In this document: one piece after another, positions 1 through 4,942 of the stretch
Numbering within the stretch: the first letter of the stretch is position 1
Layout: each line of letters starts with the position of its first letter
From: an uncultured Collinsella sp.
Lineage (GTDB): Bacteria; Actinomycetota; Coriobacteriia; Coriobacteriales; Coriobacteriaceae
Length of the DNA stretch: 5,716 bases
NCBI GenBank assembly: GCA_958448375.1
Contig: CAUDDU010000071.1
Location: 1 to 5,716, forward strand
Reading direction: 5' to 3'
The notes under the pieces: model-generated
The model's database searches: none
The model's input: the letters and a program-made list of their open reading frames with translations, nothing else
Told to the model about the DNA's origin: nothing
Position numbers and translations under genes: made by a program

Positions 1-980
1 TTGACCATCAGGAACACGCCGGCTTTGACCATGGTTGACGAGTGCAGCAGAGCGCTCGTGGGCGTGGGGGCAACCATGGCACCCAACAGCCAAGTATGGA
101 ACGGCATCTGTGCGGCCTTGGTGAGTGCGGCGAGCGACAGCAGGACGACCGGCATCACCAGCAGCGCAGATTGCGCGGTGCCAGCGCCGGCAAGCTCGAT
201 CATGCCCGAGATGGTCAGCGGCATGCCGTTAACGTGCAGGTACATGAGTCCGACCAAAAACGCGATACCGCCCAGCATGTTGAGGATGATCTGGGTGAAG
301 GCGTTTTTGATGGCCTCGGGCGTGCGCGTGTAGCCAATCATAAGGAACGAGCACACGGTGGTGATTTCCCAGCCGCAGAACAGCCACTCAAGGTTGTCGC
401 TCGTCACGATGACGAACATGGCCGAGAGGAACAGGAACATGAGCGCCAGGAACTGCGGGCGACGGTCGGGCGCGATCTGCCCGCGCAGCGCGGCCTCGTG
501 CTCGTCATGGGCCTGGAAGTCCTTCATGTAGCCCAAGGCATACACGCAGATGAGGCTGCCGACGATGCCGACGGCGAGGACCATGATTACGCTCATGTAG
601 TCCAGGTAGAGCGGGGTTGCGGTGACGGCTTCGGTCGCGGGCAGCGTCATGGCTGCAAAGGCGAGCGAGCCCACCAACTGGACTACGCCGAGCACCGTGG
701 TGAGCGCGTTCCTATATTTGTACGCGTTGTACAGGATGACGGCGCACAGGATGACGTCGATAACGGAACTGATGATCGAGAGCACATGCGAGGTGCCGGG
801 GGCAACCTCAAAGCTCTGCGGACCCGTGCCAAAAAACATGACGGCGACTACAACTGTCACCGCCATAATAATGCCGGAGCCCATGAGCCCCACCGCATCG
901 CGGGCGCGGTCACCGCGCGCGAGCAGCATGCCCAGCGCAGGTACCAGCGGAAACAGGGTAAGGAAATACAGTAGCGTCAT
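1..980 (-). CDS. Proton-conducting membrane subunit, NuoL/HyfB/EchA family (partial, 3' end outside window)
   Basis: This is the first 326 residues of a multi-pass membrane protein that reads off the left edge. The family (complex I NuoL/M/N, Mrp antiporters, group 4 hydrogenase subunits) couples redox chemistry to H+ or Na+ translocation in the cytoplasmic membrane. Seen in the translation: hydrophobic segments at about 2-20, 33-50, 66-85, 94-110, 127-147, 177-193, 232-249 and 272-286; the motif LFCGWEITTVCSFLMIGY (200-217), whose Glu204 matches the conserved TM5 Glu of NuoL; and KAAQMPFHTWLLGAM (288-302), followed by APTPTSALLHSSTMVKAG, whose Lys288 matches the TM7 Lys. The ATG at 980 has GGGGGAG at 987-993 with a 6-nt gap, so the start is firm. 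By memory, the N-terminal part and the IKNAFTQIILNMLGG segment resemble clostridial Ech/formate-hydrogenlyase-type subunits more than E. coli NuoL. A hydrogenase or formate hydrogenlyase role is therefore likely, but no neighbouring subunit is visible to decide it. Confidence 0.88.
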   Translation of the reverse strand, partial: MTLLYFLTLFPLVPALGMLLARGDRARDAVGLMGSGIIMAVTVVVAVMFFGTGPQSFEVAPGTSHVLSIISSVIDVILCAVILYNAYKYRNALTTVLGVVQLVGSLAFAAMTLPATEAVTATPLYLDYMSVIMVLAVGIVGSLICVYALGYMKDFQAHDEHEAALRGQIAPDRRPQFLALMFLFLSAMFVIVTSDNLEWLFCGWEITTVCSFLMIGYTRTPEAIKNAFTQIILNMLGGIAFLVGLMYLHVNGMPLTISGMIELAGAGTAQSALLVMPVVLLSLAALTKAAQMPFHTWLLGAMVAPTPTSALLHSSTMVKAGVFLMV

Positions 981-1020
981 ACCATCACTCCCCCATGCAA
1001 AAACGCTGCAATTGTTTAAC

Positions 1021-1026
1021 GTTATA
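1021..1026 (-). promoter_or_regulatory. Candidate -10 box for the membrane-subunit gene
   Basis: On the minus strand this reads TATAAC, five of six matches to the sigma-70 -10 consensus. It lies about 40 nt upstream of the ATG at 980, which would give a short leader. No good -35 hexamer sits at the right distance. The box overlaps the perfect palindrome TAACGTTA (1017-1024) and is flanked by two CAATTG hexamers (1009-1014 and 1030-1035), so an activator-dependent promoter is possible. This is inference from sequence only. Confidence 0.3.
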
Positions 1027-1200
1027 GCTCAATTGAGGAGTAGCGGCGGCAGGTTTTCGGTCAACTGGGGAGTTTTAGGCGTACGGGGCAAGGGCGCGTC
1101 CGCTTTGGAGCAGAGAGGCGACGTTTCCGTACCGCGGCGGCAGGCACGCGAGCCACTGCGCGCGGTTTATTGGCCACTTTGGAGGATGTCCCGACAGGCT

Positions 1201-1225
1201 CGCGCCGGTCCAAAAAGTTGGCGCG
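1201..1225. repeat. Short inverted repeat beside the HTH-gene terminator
   Basis: CGCGCC at 1201-1206 is perfectly complementary to GGCGCG at 1220-1225, with a 13-nt loop. It lies just beyond the terminator at 1231-1253 in the direction of HTH-gene transcription and has no T-tract after it on the minus strand. It may be a secondary structure that protects or backs up the terminator, or it may be chance in GC-rich DNA. Between it and the candidate -10 (1027-1200) I see no gene, only GC-rich spacer. Confidence 0.35.
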
Positions 1226-1230
1226 GCAAG

Positions 1231-1253
1231 AAAAATGCGCCCCTGTGGGCGCA
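1231..1253 (-). terminator. Rho-independent terminator of the HTH-protein gene
   Basis: The 7-bp perfect stem TGCGCCC/GGGCGCA (1236-1242 with 1247-1253) closes a 4-nt loop and is followed on the minus strand by TTTTT (1235-1231). It begins 12 nt past the stop codon of the HTH gene. This separates that gene from the membrane-subunit gene further downstream. Confidence 0.8.
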
Positions 1254-1265
1254 CCATCCCGTTTG

Positions 1266-1661
1266 CTATTCCGCCTTTTTAACGCGCGGCTTGCGACCGC
1301 GCGGCTTATCGACCAGTGCGGCCTCACCGCTCTCGCGGTACTGACGGCACCAAGCCTTGACCGAAGACTCGCTGGGAATCTTGTGCTTGATCATGGCCTC
1401 GCGAACCGTCAAGCCGTTTTCCAGACGGTCCTTAACCACAGCGAGCTTTACGTCGTACGAGTAGGTGTGATGATGCGAACCGGCATTGAGAACGGCGTCG
1501 GCACCGCCCACGGCATACGCGCGGGCCCACTGACGAGCCGTGGCCTGGGGAATGCCAAGCTCCGCGGCGAGGGCGCGATGACCGACCCCCTCTTGGAGGA
1601 TCTCGACGGCGCGCTGCCTAACCTCAGGCGCATGCGTGCGAGTCCTAGTTGCTTCCGACAT
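1266..1661 (-). CDS. Stand-alone two-HTH protein, IS3-family OrfA-like (orphan)
   Basis: A 131-residue basic protein with two homeodomain-like helix-turn-helix units. HTH1 is about 12-50 (RQRAVEIL, then HRALAAELGIPQATARQWARAY). HTH2 is about 69-109 (DVKLAVVKDRLENGLTVREAM, with IPSESSVKAWCRQYRESGEAAL). A basic tail follows, KPRGRKPRVKK, with an AT-hook-like PRGRKP core (120-125). This order matches OrfA/InsJ proteins of IS3-family elements such as IS150, which bind the element ends. No leucine zipper, frameshift signal or OrfB (DDE integrase) follows; a terminator comes 12 nt after the stop instead. It is therefore either a decayed IS remnant or a domesticated DNA-binding protein. I chose the ATG at 1661 because AAGAAG (1671-1676) lies 9 nt upstream; the in-frame GTG at 1670 would add three residues but has no usable ribosome site. 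Target DNA is unknown. Confidence 0.75.
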   Translation of the reverse strand: MSEATRTRTHAPEVRQRAVEILQEGVGHRALAAELGIPQATARQWARAYAVGGADAVLNAGSHHHTYSYDVKLAVVKDRLENGLTVREAMIKHKIPSESSVKAWCRQYRESGEAALVDKPRGRKPRVKKAE

Positions 1662-1714
1662 ACCTGCCACTTCTTAGCCTTAACCGTTAATCTGCTTTCT
1701 TACGTGCAAGTTAG

Positions 1715-1723
1715 ATAGTAGCA
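1715..1723 (-). promoter_or_regulatory. Candidate extended -10 of the HTH gene
   Basis: On the minus strand this reads TGCTACTAT, an extended -10 form (TG, one base, then TACTAT). It is about 55 nt upstream of the ATG at 1661. A TTGAGC lies 14 nt upstream, which is too close for a normal -35, so the call rests on the extended -10 alone. Confidence 0.3.
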
Positions 1724-1727
1724 TTTT

Positions 1728-1746
1728 ACTGTTTGCTCAAAGCAGT
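1728..1746. promoter_or_regulatory. Imperfect 19-bp dyad, possible operator
   Basis: The half-sites ACTGTTT and AAAGCAGT at the two ends pair over seven positions with one G/T mismatch around a 5-nt centre. The dyad sits directly upstream of the candidate -10 at 1715-1723, where a repressor or activator would act. Autoregulation by the HTH protein is a guess; no second copy was found in the window. Confidence 0.25.
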
Positions 1747-1994
1747 TAATTAAAATAGGCACGGCGTTATCTGGGCATTTGGCACCAAATTACGACATTT
1801 CTTTATCGATTATTTACGCTGGTAGCTGACTCGCAGCTAATCGTCATTCGCTTGTCAACAAAATTGGCATCTCTTTATGTCCTTTGGTATAGAGGATATA
1901 GTTATTAACCCCTCCCCCAATAATTTTGAGTGATCTGCGAGGCAGTAGACGTCCTCACTCCTCATGATTACCGCGCATTGCCATCCACCGGAGC

Positions 1995-2035
1995 AAAACA
2001 AAAAGGGCGGGACCTGCTGCGCTTGCAGGCCCCGC
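1995..2035 (-). terminator. Strong rho-independent terminator of the flavoenzyme gene
   Basis: An 11-position stem with one A/C mismatch pairs GCGGGACCTGC (2007-2017) with GCAGGCCCCGC (2025-2035) around a 7-nt loop. On the minus strand CC and then the tract TTTTTGTTTT (2004-1995) follow. It lies about 75 nt past the flavoenzyme stop codon and makes that gene a transcription unit separate from the HTH gene. The untranslated stretch 2036-2110 also contains the perfect palindrome ACGGATCCGT (2071-2080). Confidence 0.85.
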
Positions 2036-2110
2036 ACCGGTTGACACCCGACGGGACACAGCCGGGCGAGACGGATCCGTGCTACCGCCCCGCCTGGCCG
2101 CGATGTTCAA

Positions 2111-4141
2111 CTACAGCTCGTTGGCCGCGTGATATGCCGTGCGAATGGCGCTCGCGATGTCGGCGGTGTGCTCGCCCGAGCAGTCTCCCACGTAGGTCAC
2201 GGGCACCGTCACGCCATCCAGGTCAAACGCGTTGGCCTTGGAGCCCACGGCCATCACCACGTAATCGCAGGCGATCTTCACCGGCTCCTCGGCGCCGTCC
2301 TCGGCGGTGCGAACGGCCTCCACGCCCTCGTCAGTAATGGCGGTCACGCGGGTCTTCACGTGCTGCTCCACGTTGTGCTCGGCAAAGTCGCTCATAATCA
2401 GCGGCAGAATGGTCTCGGACTCGCCCGCGGCAATCTTGTCGAGCATCTCCACGATCGCCACCTCGCAGCCGTGCTGCAGCAGATACTCGGCAGTCTCGGT
2501 GCCCACCAGGCCACCGCCAATGACGGCAACGCGGCCGCTGAGCTCCACCTTGCCGGCCAGCACGTCCCAGCTCGAGACGACCTTCTCCGAGTCGGCACCC
2601 GGAACGGGGATGATCACGTCGTGTGCGCCCACAGCCACAATCGCGGCGTCGGCGGCGTTGAGGTCCGCGGGGCTAGCGACGTGGTTGAGCTCAACCTTCA
2701 CGCCCAGGCCAGGCAGAATCTTCTCGTAGTACTCGACCGAGCGCATGATCTCGTCCTTGCGCGGGGGCGCGGCCGCCAGCACAATCTGGCCGCCCAAGTG
2801 ATCGCTCGCCTCGTAGATGGTCACGTCGTAGCCGCGCTTGGCCGCCACGCGTGCGGCCTCCAGGCCGGCGATGCCGCCGCCCACCACGGCGATCTTCTTG
2901 TCGCCCTCGCCCGGCTTAATGGCGATGGTCGCCTCGTCGCCGTTCTCGGCATTGAGCACGCACGAGATGTACTTGCGATTTTGAATCGCGTCGACGCAGC
3001 CCTTGTTGCAGTTGAGGCACTCGCGGATGGGCTCACCCGTGGCGGCCTTCAGCGCAATGTCGGGGTCGCACATGAGCGAGCGGCCATAGGCGATGATATC
3101 GGCCGCGCCGTCTTCCAGAATCTTCTCGCCGGCCTCAACCGAGACAACGCGGCCGACGGTTGCCACCGGCACGGAGACCAGGGCCTTGACGCGCTCGGCC
3201 ACGGGCAGCGTCCAGTTGTAGGGCATGGCGCCCATGGGCGGAATGGTGTCGCCCATGTTGCCGGTGTGGTTGGCCTGTGCGACCTGAATCATATCGATGC
3301 CCACGCCCTCGAGCAGCTTGGCAAACTCGCAGGCCTCGTCGGGCTGCAGGCCACCCTTGCCGCGCGGCGTGCCGTCGGGGTTCTCCATGATCACGGGGAG
3401 CTTGTACTCCACCATCAGCTGCGGCGCGGCTTCCTTAATGGCAGCGACGACCTCCAGCGCGTAGCGAACGCGGTTCTCGAACGAGCCGCCGTACTCGTCG
3501 GTGCGCTGGTTGAGGATGGCCGAGCACAGCGAACCTACCAGGCGGTCGCCGTGGACCTCGATGGCGTCGATCCCGGCCTGCTGCGCGCGAGCGGCCGAGG
3601 CGGCGATAGCCTCCTTGATCTGGGTGAGCTGCTCCACACTCGCCTCGTTCACAAAGTGCTGCATGTCGTGGTGCAGCTTGGCGTAGGCCTGGTTGCGGAT
3701 CTCGTTGGACTCGGCCATCTTGGCGGCAAAGGTCTCCTCGTCGCCGGCGGCCTTGGCCTCCTGCGCGGCCTTGGCGGCGGCCATGGATCCCATGACCATG
3801 CGGCCGACGCCGGGCACGTCGTACTCGGGGTGGAACAGCTGCAGCGCGACCTTGGCGCCGTGCTTGTGGACGGCATCGGCCAGGGCCTTAAACGTGGGGA
3901 TTTGGGCGTCGGTCGCCAGCTTGGGCGTGGGGCTTGCGGTCATGACGGGAGCAACGTCGCCGATGACGATGTAGCTCACGCCGCCACGGGCCAGGCGCTC
4001 GTAAAAAGCCAGGCTGCGCTCGCCAATGGAACCGTCACGCTCCTCGTAGCCGGTGGTCAACGGCGGGAACATAATGCGGTTTTTGAGCTCAAGGGGGCCA
4101 ACCGTAATGGGCTGAAGCAGCTTGGATGCAGGTGCGGTCAT
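2111..4141 (-). CDS. FMN/4Fe-4S/FAD enoate reductase-like oxidoreductase (FadH/BaiCD/2-enoate reductase family)
   Basis: A cytoplasmic enzyme of 676 residues (numbering below from the Met two codons upstream, 678). Order of parts: an old-yellow-enzyme TIM barrel for FMN (about 8-365); four cluster cysteines in CLNCNKGC (C377, C380, C384) plus C396; then an FAD/NAD(P) module with GGGIAG (423-428) and GGGLVG (544-549). Acidic residues E445 and E567 end the following beta strands; E567 hints at NADH over NADPH. Family members reduce C=C bonds of enoates, dienoyl-CoAs, bile-acid intermediates or isoflavones; the substrate here cannot be read from sequence. NQRTDEYGG (213-221) and GRSLMCDPD (355-363) are typical barrel motifs. 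Odd points: an Ala/Glu-rich insert of roughly 35 residues near 118-160, and HGDRLVG (199-205) where relatives have a Tyr-containing motif. His294 aligns by eye with catalytic His252 of E. coli FadH. Transcribed alone, closed by its own terminator. Confidence 0.92.
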   Translation of the reverse strand: MTAPASKLLQPITVGPLELKNRIMFPPLTTGYEERDGSIGERSLAFYERLARGGVSYIVIGDVAPVMTASPTPKLATDAQIPTFKALADAVHKHGAKVALQLFHPEYDVPGVGRMVMGSMAAAKAAQEAKAAGDEETFAAKMAESNEIRNQAYAKLHHDMQHFVNEASVEQLTQIKEAIAASAARAQQAGIDAIEVHGDRLVGSLCSAILNQRTDEYGGSFENRVRYALEVVAAIKEAAPQLMVEYKLPVIMENPDGTPRGKGGLQPDEACEFAKLLEGVGIDMIQVAQANHTGNMGDTIPPMGAMPYNWTLPVAERVKALVSVPVATVGRVVSVEAGEKILEDGAADIIAYGRSLMCDPDIALKAATGEPIRECLNCNKGCVDAIQNRKYISCVLNAENGDEATIAIKPGEGDKKIAVVGGGIAGLEAARVAAKRGYDVTIYEASDHLGGQIVLAAAPPRKDEIMRSVEYYEKILPGLGVKVELNHVASPADLNAADAAIVAVGAHDVIIPVPGADSEKVVSSWDVLAGKVELSGRVAVIGGGLVGTETAEYLLQHGCEVAIVEMLDKIAAGESETILPLIMSDFAEHNVEQHVKTRVTAITDEGVEAVRTAEDGAEEPVKIACDYVVMAVGSKANAFDLDGVTVPVTYVGDCSGEHTADIASAIRTAYHAANEL

Positions 4142-4148
4142 GGACATT

Positions 4149-4154
4149 CCTCTC
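4149..4154 (-). promoter_or_regulatory. Ribosome binding site that decides the flavoenzyme start
   Basis: On the minus strand this reads GAGAGG. It ends only one base before the ATG at 4147 but seven bases before the second in-frame ATG at 4141. The second ATG has normal spacing, so translation probably begins at MTAPASK rather than MSMTAPASK. Confidence 0.65.
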
Positions 4155-4193
4155 TTGTAGGCGCGGCGGCGATGATGCCGCGTAGTTGTCTAG

Positions 4194-4223
4194 AGGATAT
4201 GGCATGGGAATACAACAGCGCAA
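4194..4223 (-). promoter_or_regulatory. Candidate promoter of the flavoenzyme gene
   Basis: Minus-strand TTGCGC (4223-4218) and TATCCT (4199-4194) are 18 bases apart, partial matches to -35 and -10 consensus. The predicted start would leave a leader of about 45 nt before the ATG at 4141. It lies between the hairpin array and the gene, so transcripts or proteins acting at the array would be about 60 bp upstream of it. Match quality is modest. Confidence 0.3.
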
Positions 4224-4283
4224 CGGAAATCGGCGGACAGCAGGTAGCGGCAGGTGGATGGGGCAGGGCGGCCCGCCGGTTTA

Positions 4284-4338
4284 TCTCAATCTGTAACAGT
4301 TACGCGGCAAAACCGGGTCTTACTGTTACAGATCGAGA
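4284..4338. repeat. Hairpin unit 1
   Basis: The arms 4284-4300 and 4322-4338 pair over 17 positions with one A/C mismatch (4288 with 4334). Inside, ACGCGG (4302-4307) pairs with CCGGGT (4313-4318) with one G/G mismatch around a CAAAA loop, extending the hairpin almost to its tip. Confidence 0.85.
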
Positions 4339-4364
4339 CATTCCTCTCGGCCCATCCTCAACAA

Positions 4365-4419
4365 TCTAGATCTGTAACAGCTAGGCCCACTTTTGGCCCC
4401 TATCTGTTACAGATCGAGA
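4365..4419. repeat. Hairpin unit 2
   Basis: The arms 4365-4380 and 4404-4419 pair over 16 positions with one A/G mismatch (4368 with 4416). The interior sequence is unlike the other units, yet GGCC (4384-4387) still pairs with GGCC (4395-4398) around CACTTTT, and TA (4382-4383) can pair with TA (4401-4402). Confidence 0.85.
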
Positions 4420-4444
4420 CAAACCAAACCCGCCTGCTAGAAAA

Positions 4445-4499
4445 TCTCAATCTGTAACGGTTACTCGGCAAAAACCGTCCCTCGTGTTACAGATTTAGA
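4445..4499. repeat. Hairpin unit 3
   Basis: The arms 4445-4459 and 4485-4499 pair with one C/T mismatch (4448 with 4496) and one G/T wobble (4459 with 4485). The fifth pair is A-T here (4449 with 4495) where units 2 and 4 have G-C, a compensated change. Inside, CGG (4466-4468) pairs with CCG (4475-4477) around CAAAAA, as in unit 1. Confidence 0.8.
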
Positions 4500-4525
4500 C
4501 AAACACGACCCAACCCACCGGTATA

Positions 4526-4580
4526 TCTCGATCTGTAACACCAAGCCGCCCAAATCGGGTCTAGATGTTACAGATCGAGA
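4526..4580. repeat. Hairpin unit 4 (perfect arms)
   Basis: The arms 4526-4540 and 4566-4580 are perfectly complementary, and A4525 with T4581 adds a sixteenth pair. CGGGTCT (4556-4562) is at the same offset as in unit 1. TTTTGTTT follows on the plus strand (4581-4588), so this unit could also stop plus-strand transcription. Confidence 0.85.
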
Positions 4581-4630
4581 TTTTGTTTGAGAGGCCGAGA
4601 ATTGGACCGAAAACACAGTCCCGGAATAAC

Positions 4631-4660
4631 AAAAAAGCTCGCCGGCTAGGCCGACGAGCT
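4631..4660 (-). terminator. Rho-independent terminator of tRNA-fMet
   Basis: AGCTCGCCGGC (4636-4646) pairs with GCCGACGAGCT (4650-4660) over 11 positions with one C/A mismatch and a 3-nt loop. A run of T residues (4636-4631) follows on the minus strand. It starts 10 nt past the CCA end of the tRNA. Confidence 0.88.
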
Positions 4661-4669
4661 GCAAGTTCT

Positions 4670-4746
4670 TGGTCGCGGGGGCAGGATTTGAACCTACGAC
4701 CTCCGGGTTATGAGCCCGGCGAGCTACCAGACTGCTCCACCCCGCA
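4670..4746 (-). tRNA. Initiator tRNA-fMet (CAT anticodon)
   Basis: A 77-nt cloverleaf with encoded CCA (4672-4670) and anticodon CAU (complement of 4710-4712). Stems close properly: acceptor 2-7 with 66-71, D stem GAGC/GCTC, anticodon stem CCGGG/CCCGG, T stem GTAGG/CCTGC with the loop TTCAAAT. Initiator marks are the three consecutive G-C pairs of the anticodon stem beside the loop, the A11-U24 pair in the D stem, and no Watson-Crick pair at 1-72. Here that position is U1-G72, a wobble, rather than the C1-A72 of E. coli. It carries formyl-methionine to the ribosomal P site to begin translation. It is a single-gene unit with promoter and terminator, divergent from coaX. Confidence 0.97.
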
Positions 4747-4777
4747 ATGTCTGGGCGCCTCATGTGCGCAAGAAAGA

Positions 4778-4806
4778 ATATTACGCGGGAGTTCGGTAAA
4801 CGGCAA
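4778..4806 (-). promoter_or_regulatory. Promoter of tRNA-fMet
   Basis: Minus-strand TTGCCG (4806-4801) and TAATAT (4783-4778) are separated by exactly 17 bases. Transcription would begin near 4771, giving a 5' leader of about 25 nt before the mature tRNA end at 4746. Confidence 0.6.
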
Positions 4807-4898
4807 GGAAAATCTCGTAGAGCATAATTCCTTCATATTTAAACCACTCAGCCCCTATCACCGTAAACGAATCGCAGCCGAGCGCCGTCGACGGCACG

Positions 4899-4906
4899 TA
4901 TACAAT
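4899..4906 (+). promoter_or_regulatory. Candidate -10 box of coaX
   Basis: TATACAAT contains TACAAT (4901-4906), a five-of-six match to the -10 consensus, about 37 nt before the coaX ATG. No clear -35 is present at 16-18 nt upstream. An alternative plus-strand CATAAT lies further upstream in the tRNA/coaX spacer (4747-4942), also without a good -35. Confidence 0.4.
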
Positions 4907-4942
4907 GGTGCGCGTCCTTTTATGCCGACACCGGGAGTAGAC

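Larger units (their letters stand above)
1662..1994. other. AT-rich non-coding stretch upstream of the HTH gene
   Basis: No convincing gene lies here. By hand count 1681-1920 is about 40% GC, well below the surrounding coding DNA. It holds the probable control region of the HTH gene, a 6-bp inverted repeat TAGCTG/CAGCTA (1823-1828 and 1834-1839, loop ACTCG), and a perfect minus-strand TTGACA (1852-1857 region) without a matching -10. The 60-codon minus-strand frame across 1855-2037 runs through the flavoenzyme terminator and shows no coding character. The low GC could mark an old insertion or simply a regulatory region. Confidence 0.5.
4284..4580. repeat. Array of four 55-nt inverted-repeat (hairpin) units
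   Basis: Eight copies of a 15-nt arm (consensus TCTCGATCTGTAACA) alternate in orientation. Their first bases are at 4284, 4324, 4365, 4405, 4445, 4485, 4526 and 4566, so the pitch is 40, 41, 40, 40, 40, 41 and 40 nt. The core ATCTGTAAC is unchanged in all eight. Each left-right pair makes a 55-nt unit with a 25-nt interior; units are separated by 26, 25 and 26 nt of C/A-rich linker with little self-complementarity. No related copy lies elsewhere in the window. The array sits between the tRNA-fMet terminator and the flavoenzyme promoter region. I do not recognise the family. It could be a structured non-coding RNA, a protein-binding array, or tandem copies of a small mobile palindrome. No protein-coding frame is credible here. 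Confidence 0.9.

Noticed and set aside
42..974. Plus-strand open frame of 310 codons
   Set aside because: It is antisense to the membrane-subunit gene, which has clear family motifs. The product is a His/Arg/Asp-rich string without domains.
1170..1718. Plus-strand frame of 182 codons and the minus-strand 88- and 60-codon frames nearby
   Set aside because: They are shadows of the HTH gene or run through its terminator. No ribosome site or family similarity is visible.
1861..1900. Plus-strand promoter (TTGGCA, 18 bases, TATAGA)
   Set aside because: The hexamers are reasonable, but no gene or structured RNA lies downstream on the plus strand, only the antisense of the flavoenzyme terminator. 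Chance in AT-rich DNA is more likely.
1902..1923. TTATT/AATAA inverted repeat followed by TTTT
   Set aside because: An all-AT 5-bp stem with a 12-nt loop is too weak for a terminator, and no gene ends before it.
2129..4369. Long plus-strand open frame of 746 codons
   Set aside because: It is the antisense of the flavoenzyme gene. Its length comes from GC-rich codon bias, and its product is a low-complexity string rich in His, Gly, Leu and Ala.
4284..4580. CRISPR array
   Set aside because: The 15-nt elements alternate in orientation, are shorter than CRISPR repeats, and the 25-nt gaps are partly self-complementary and related to each other. No cas gene is near.
4284..4580. Integron attC array or REP/BIME cluster
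   Set aside because: No integrase, no cassettes between sites and no GTTRRRY-type core. The arms also lack the GTAG-type start of REP elements, and there is no RAYT transposase.
4461..4763. Minus-strand frame of 100 codons
   Set aside because: It overlaps the tRNA, its terminator and two hairpin units, and has no recognisable domain.
4565..4942. Upstream extension of coaX by 126 codons
   Set aside because: It would run through the tRNA gene and its terminator. The ribosome site and family N-terminus place the start at 4943.
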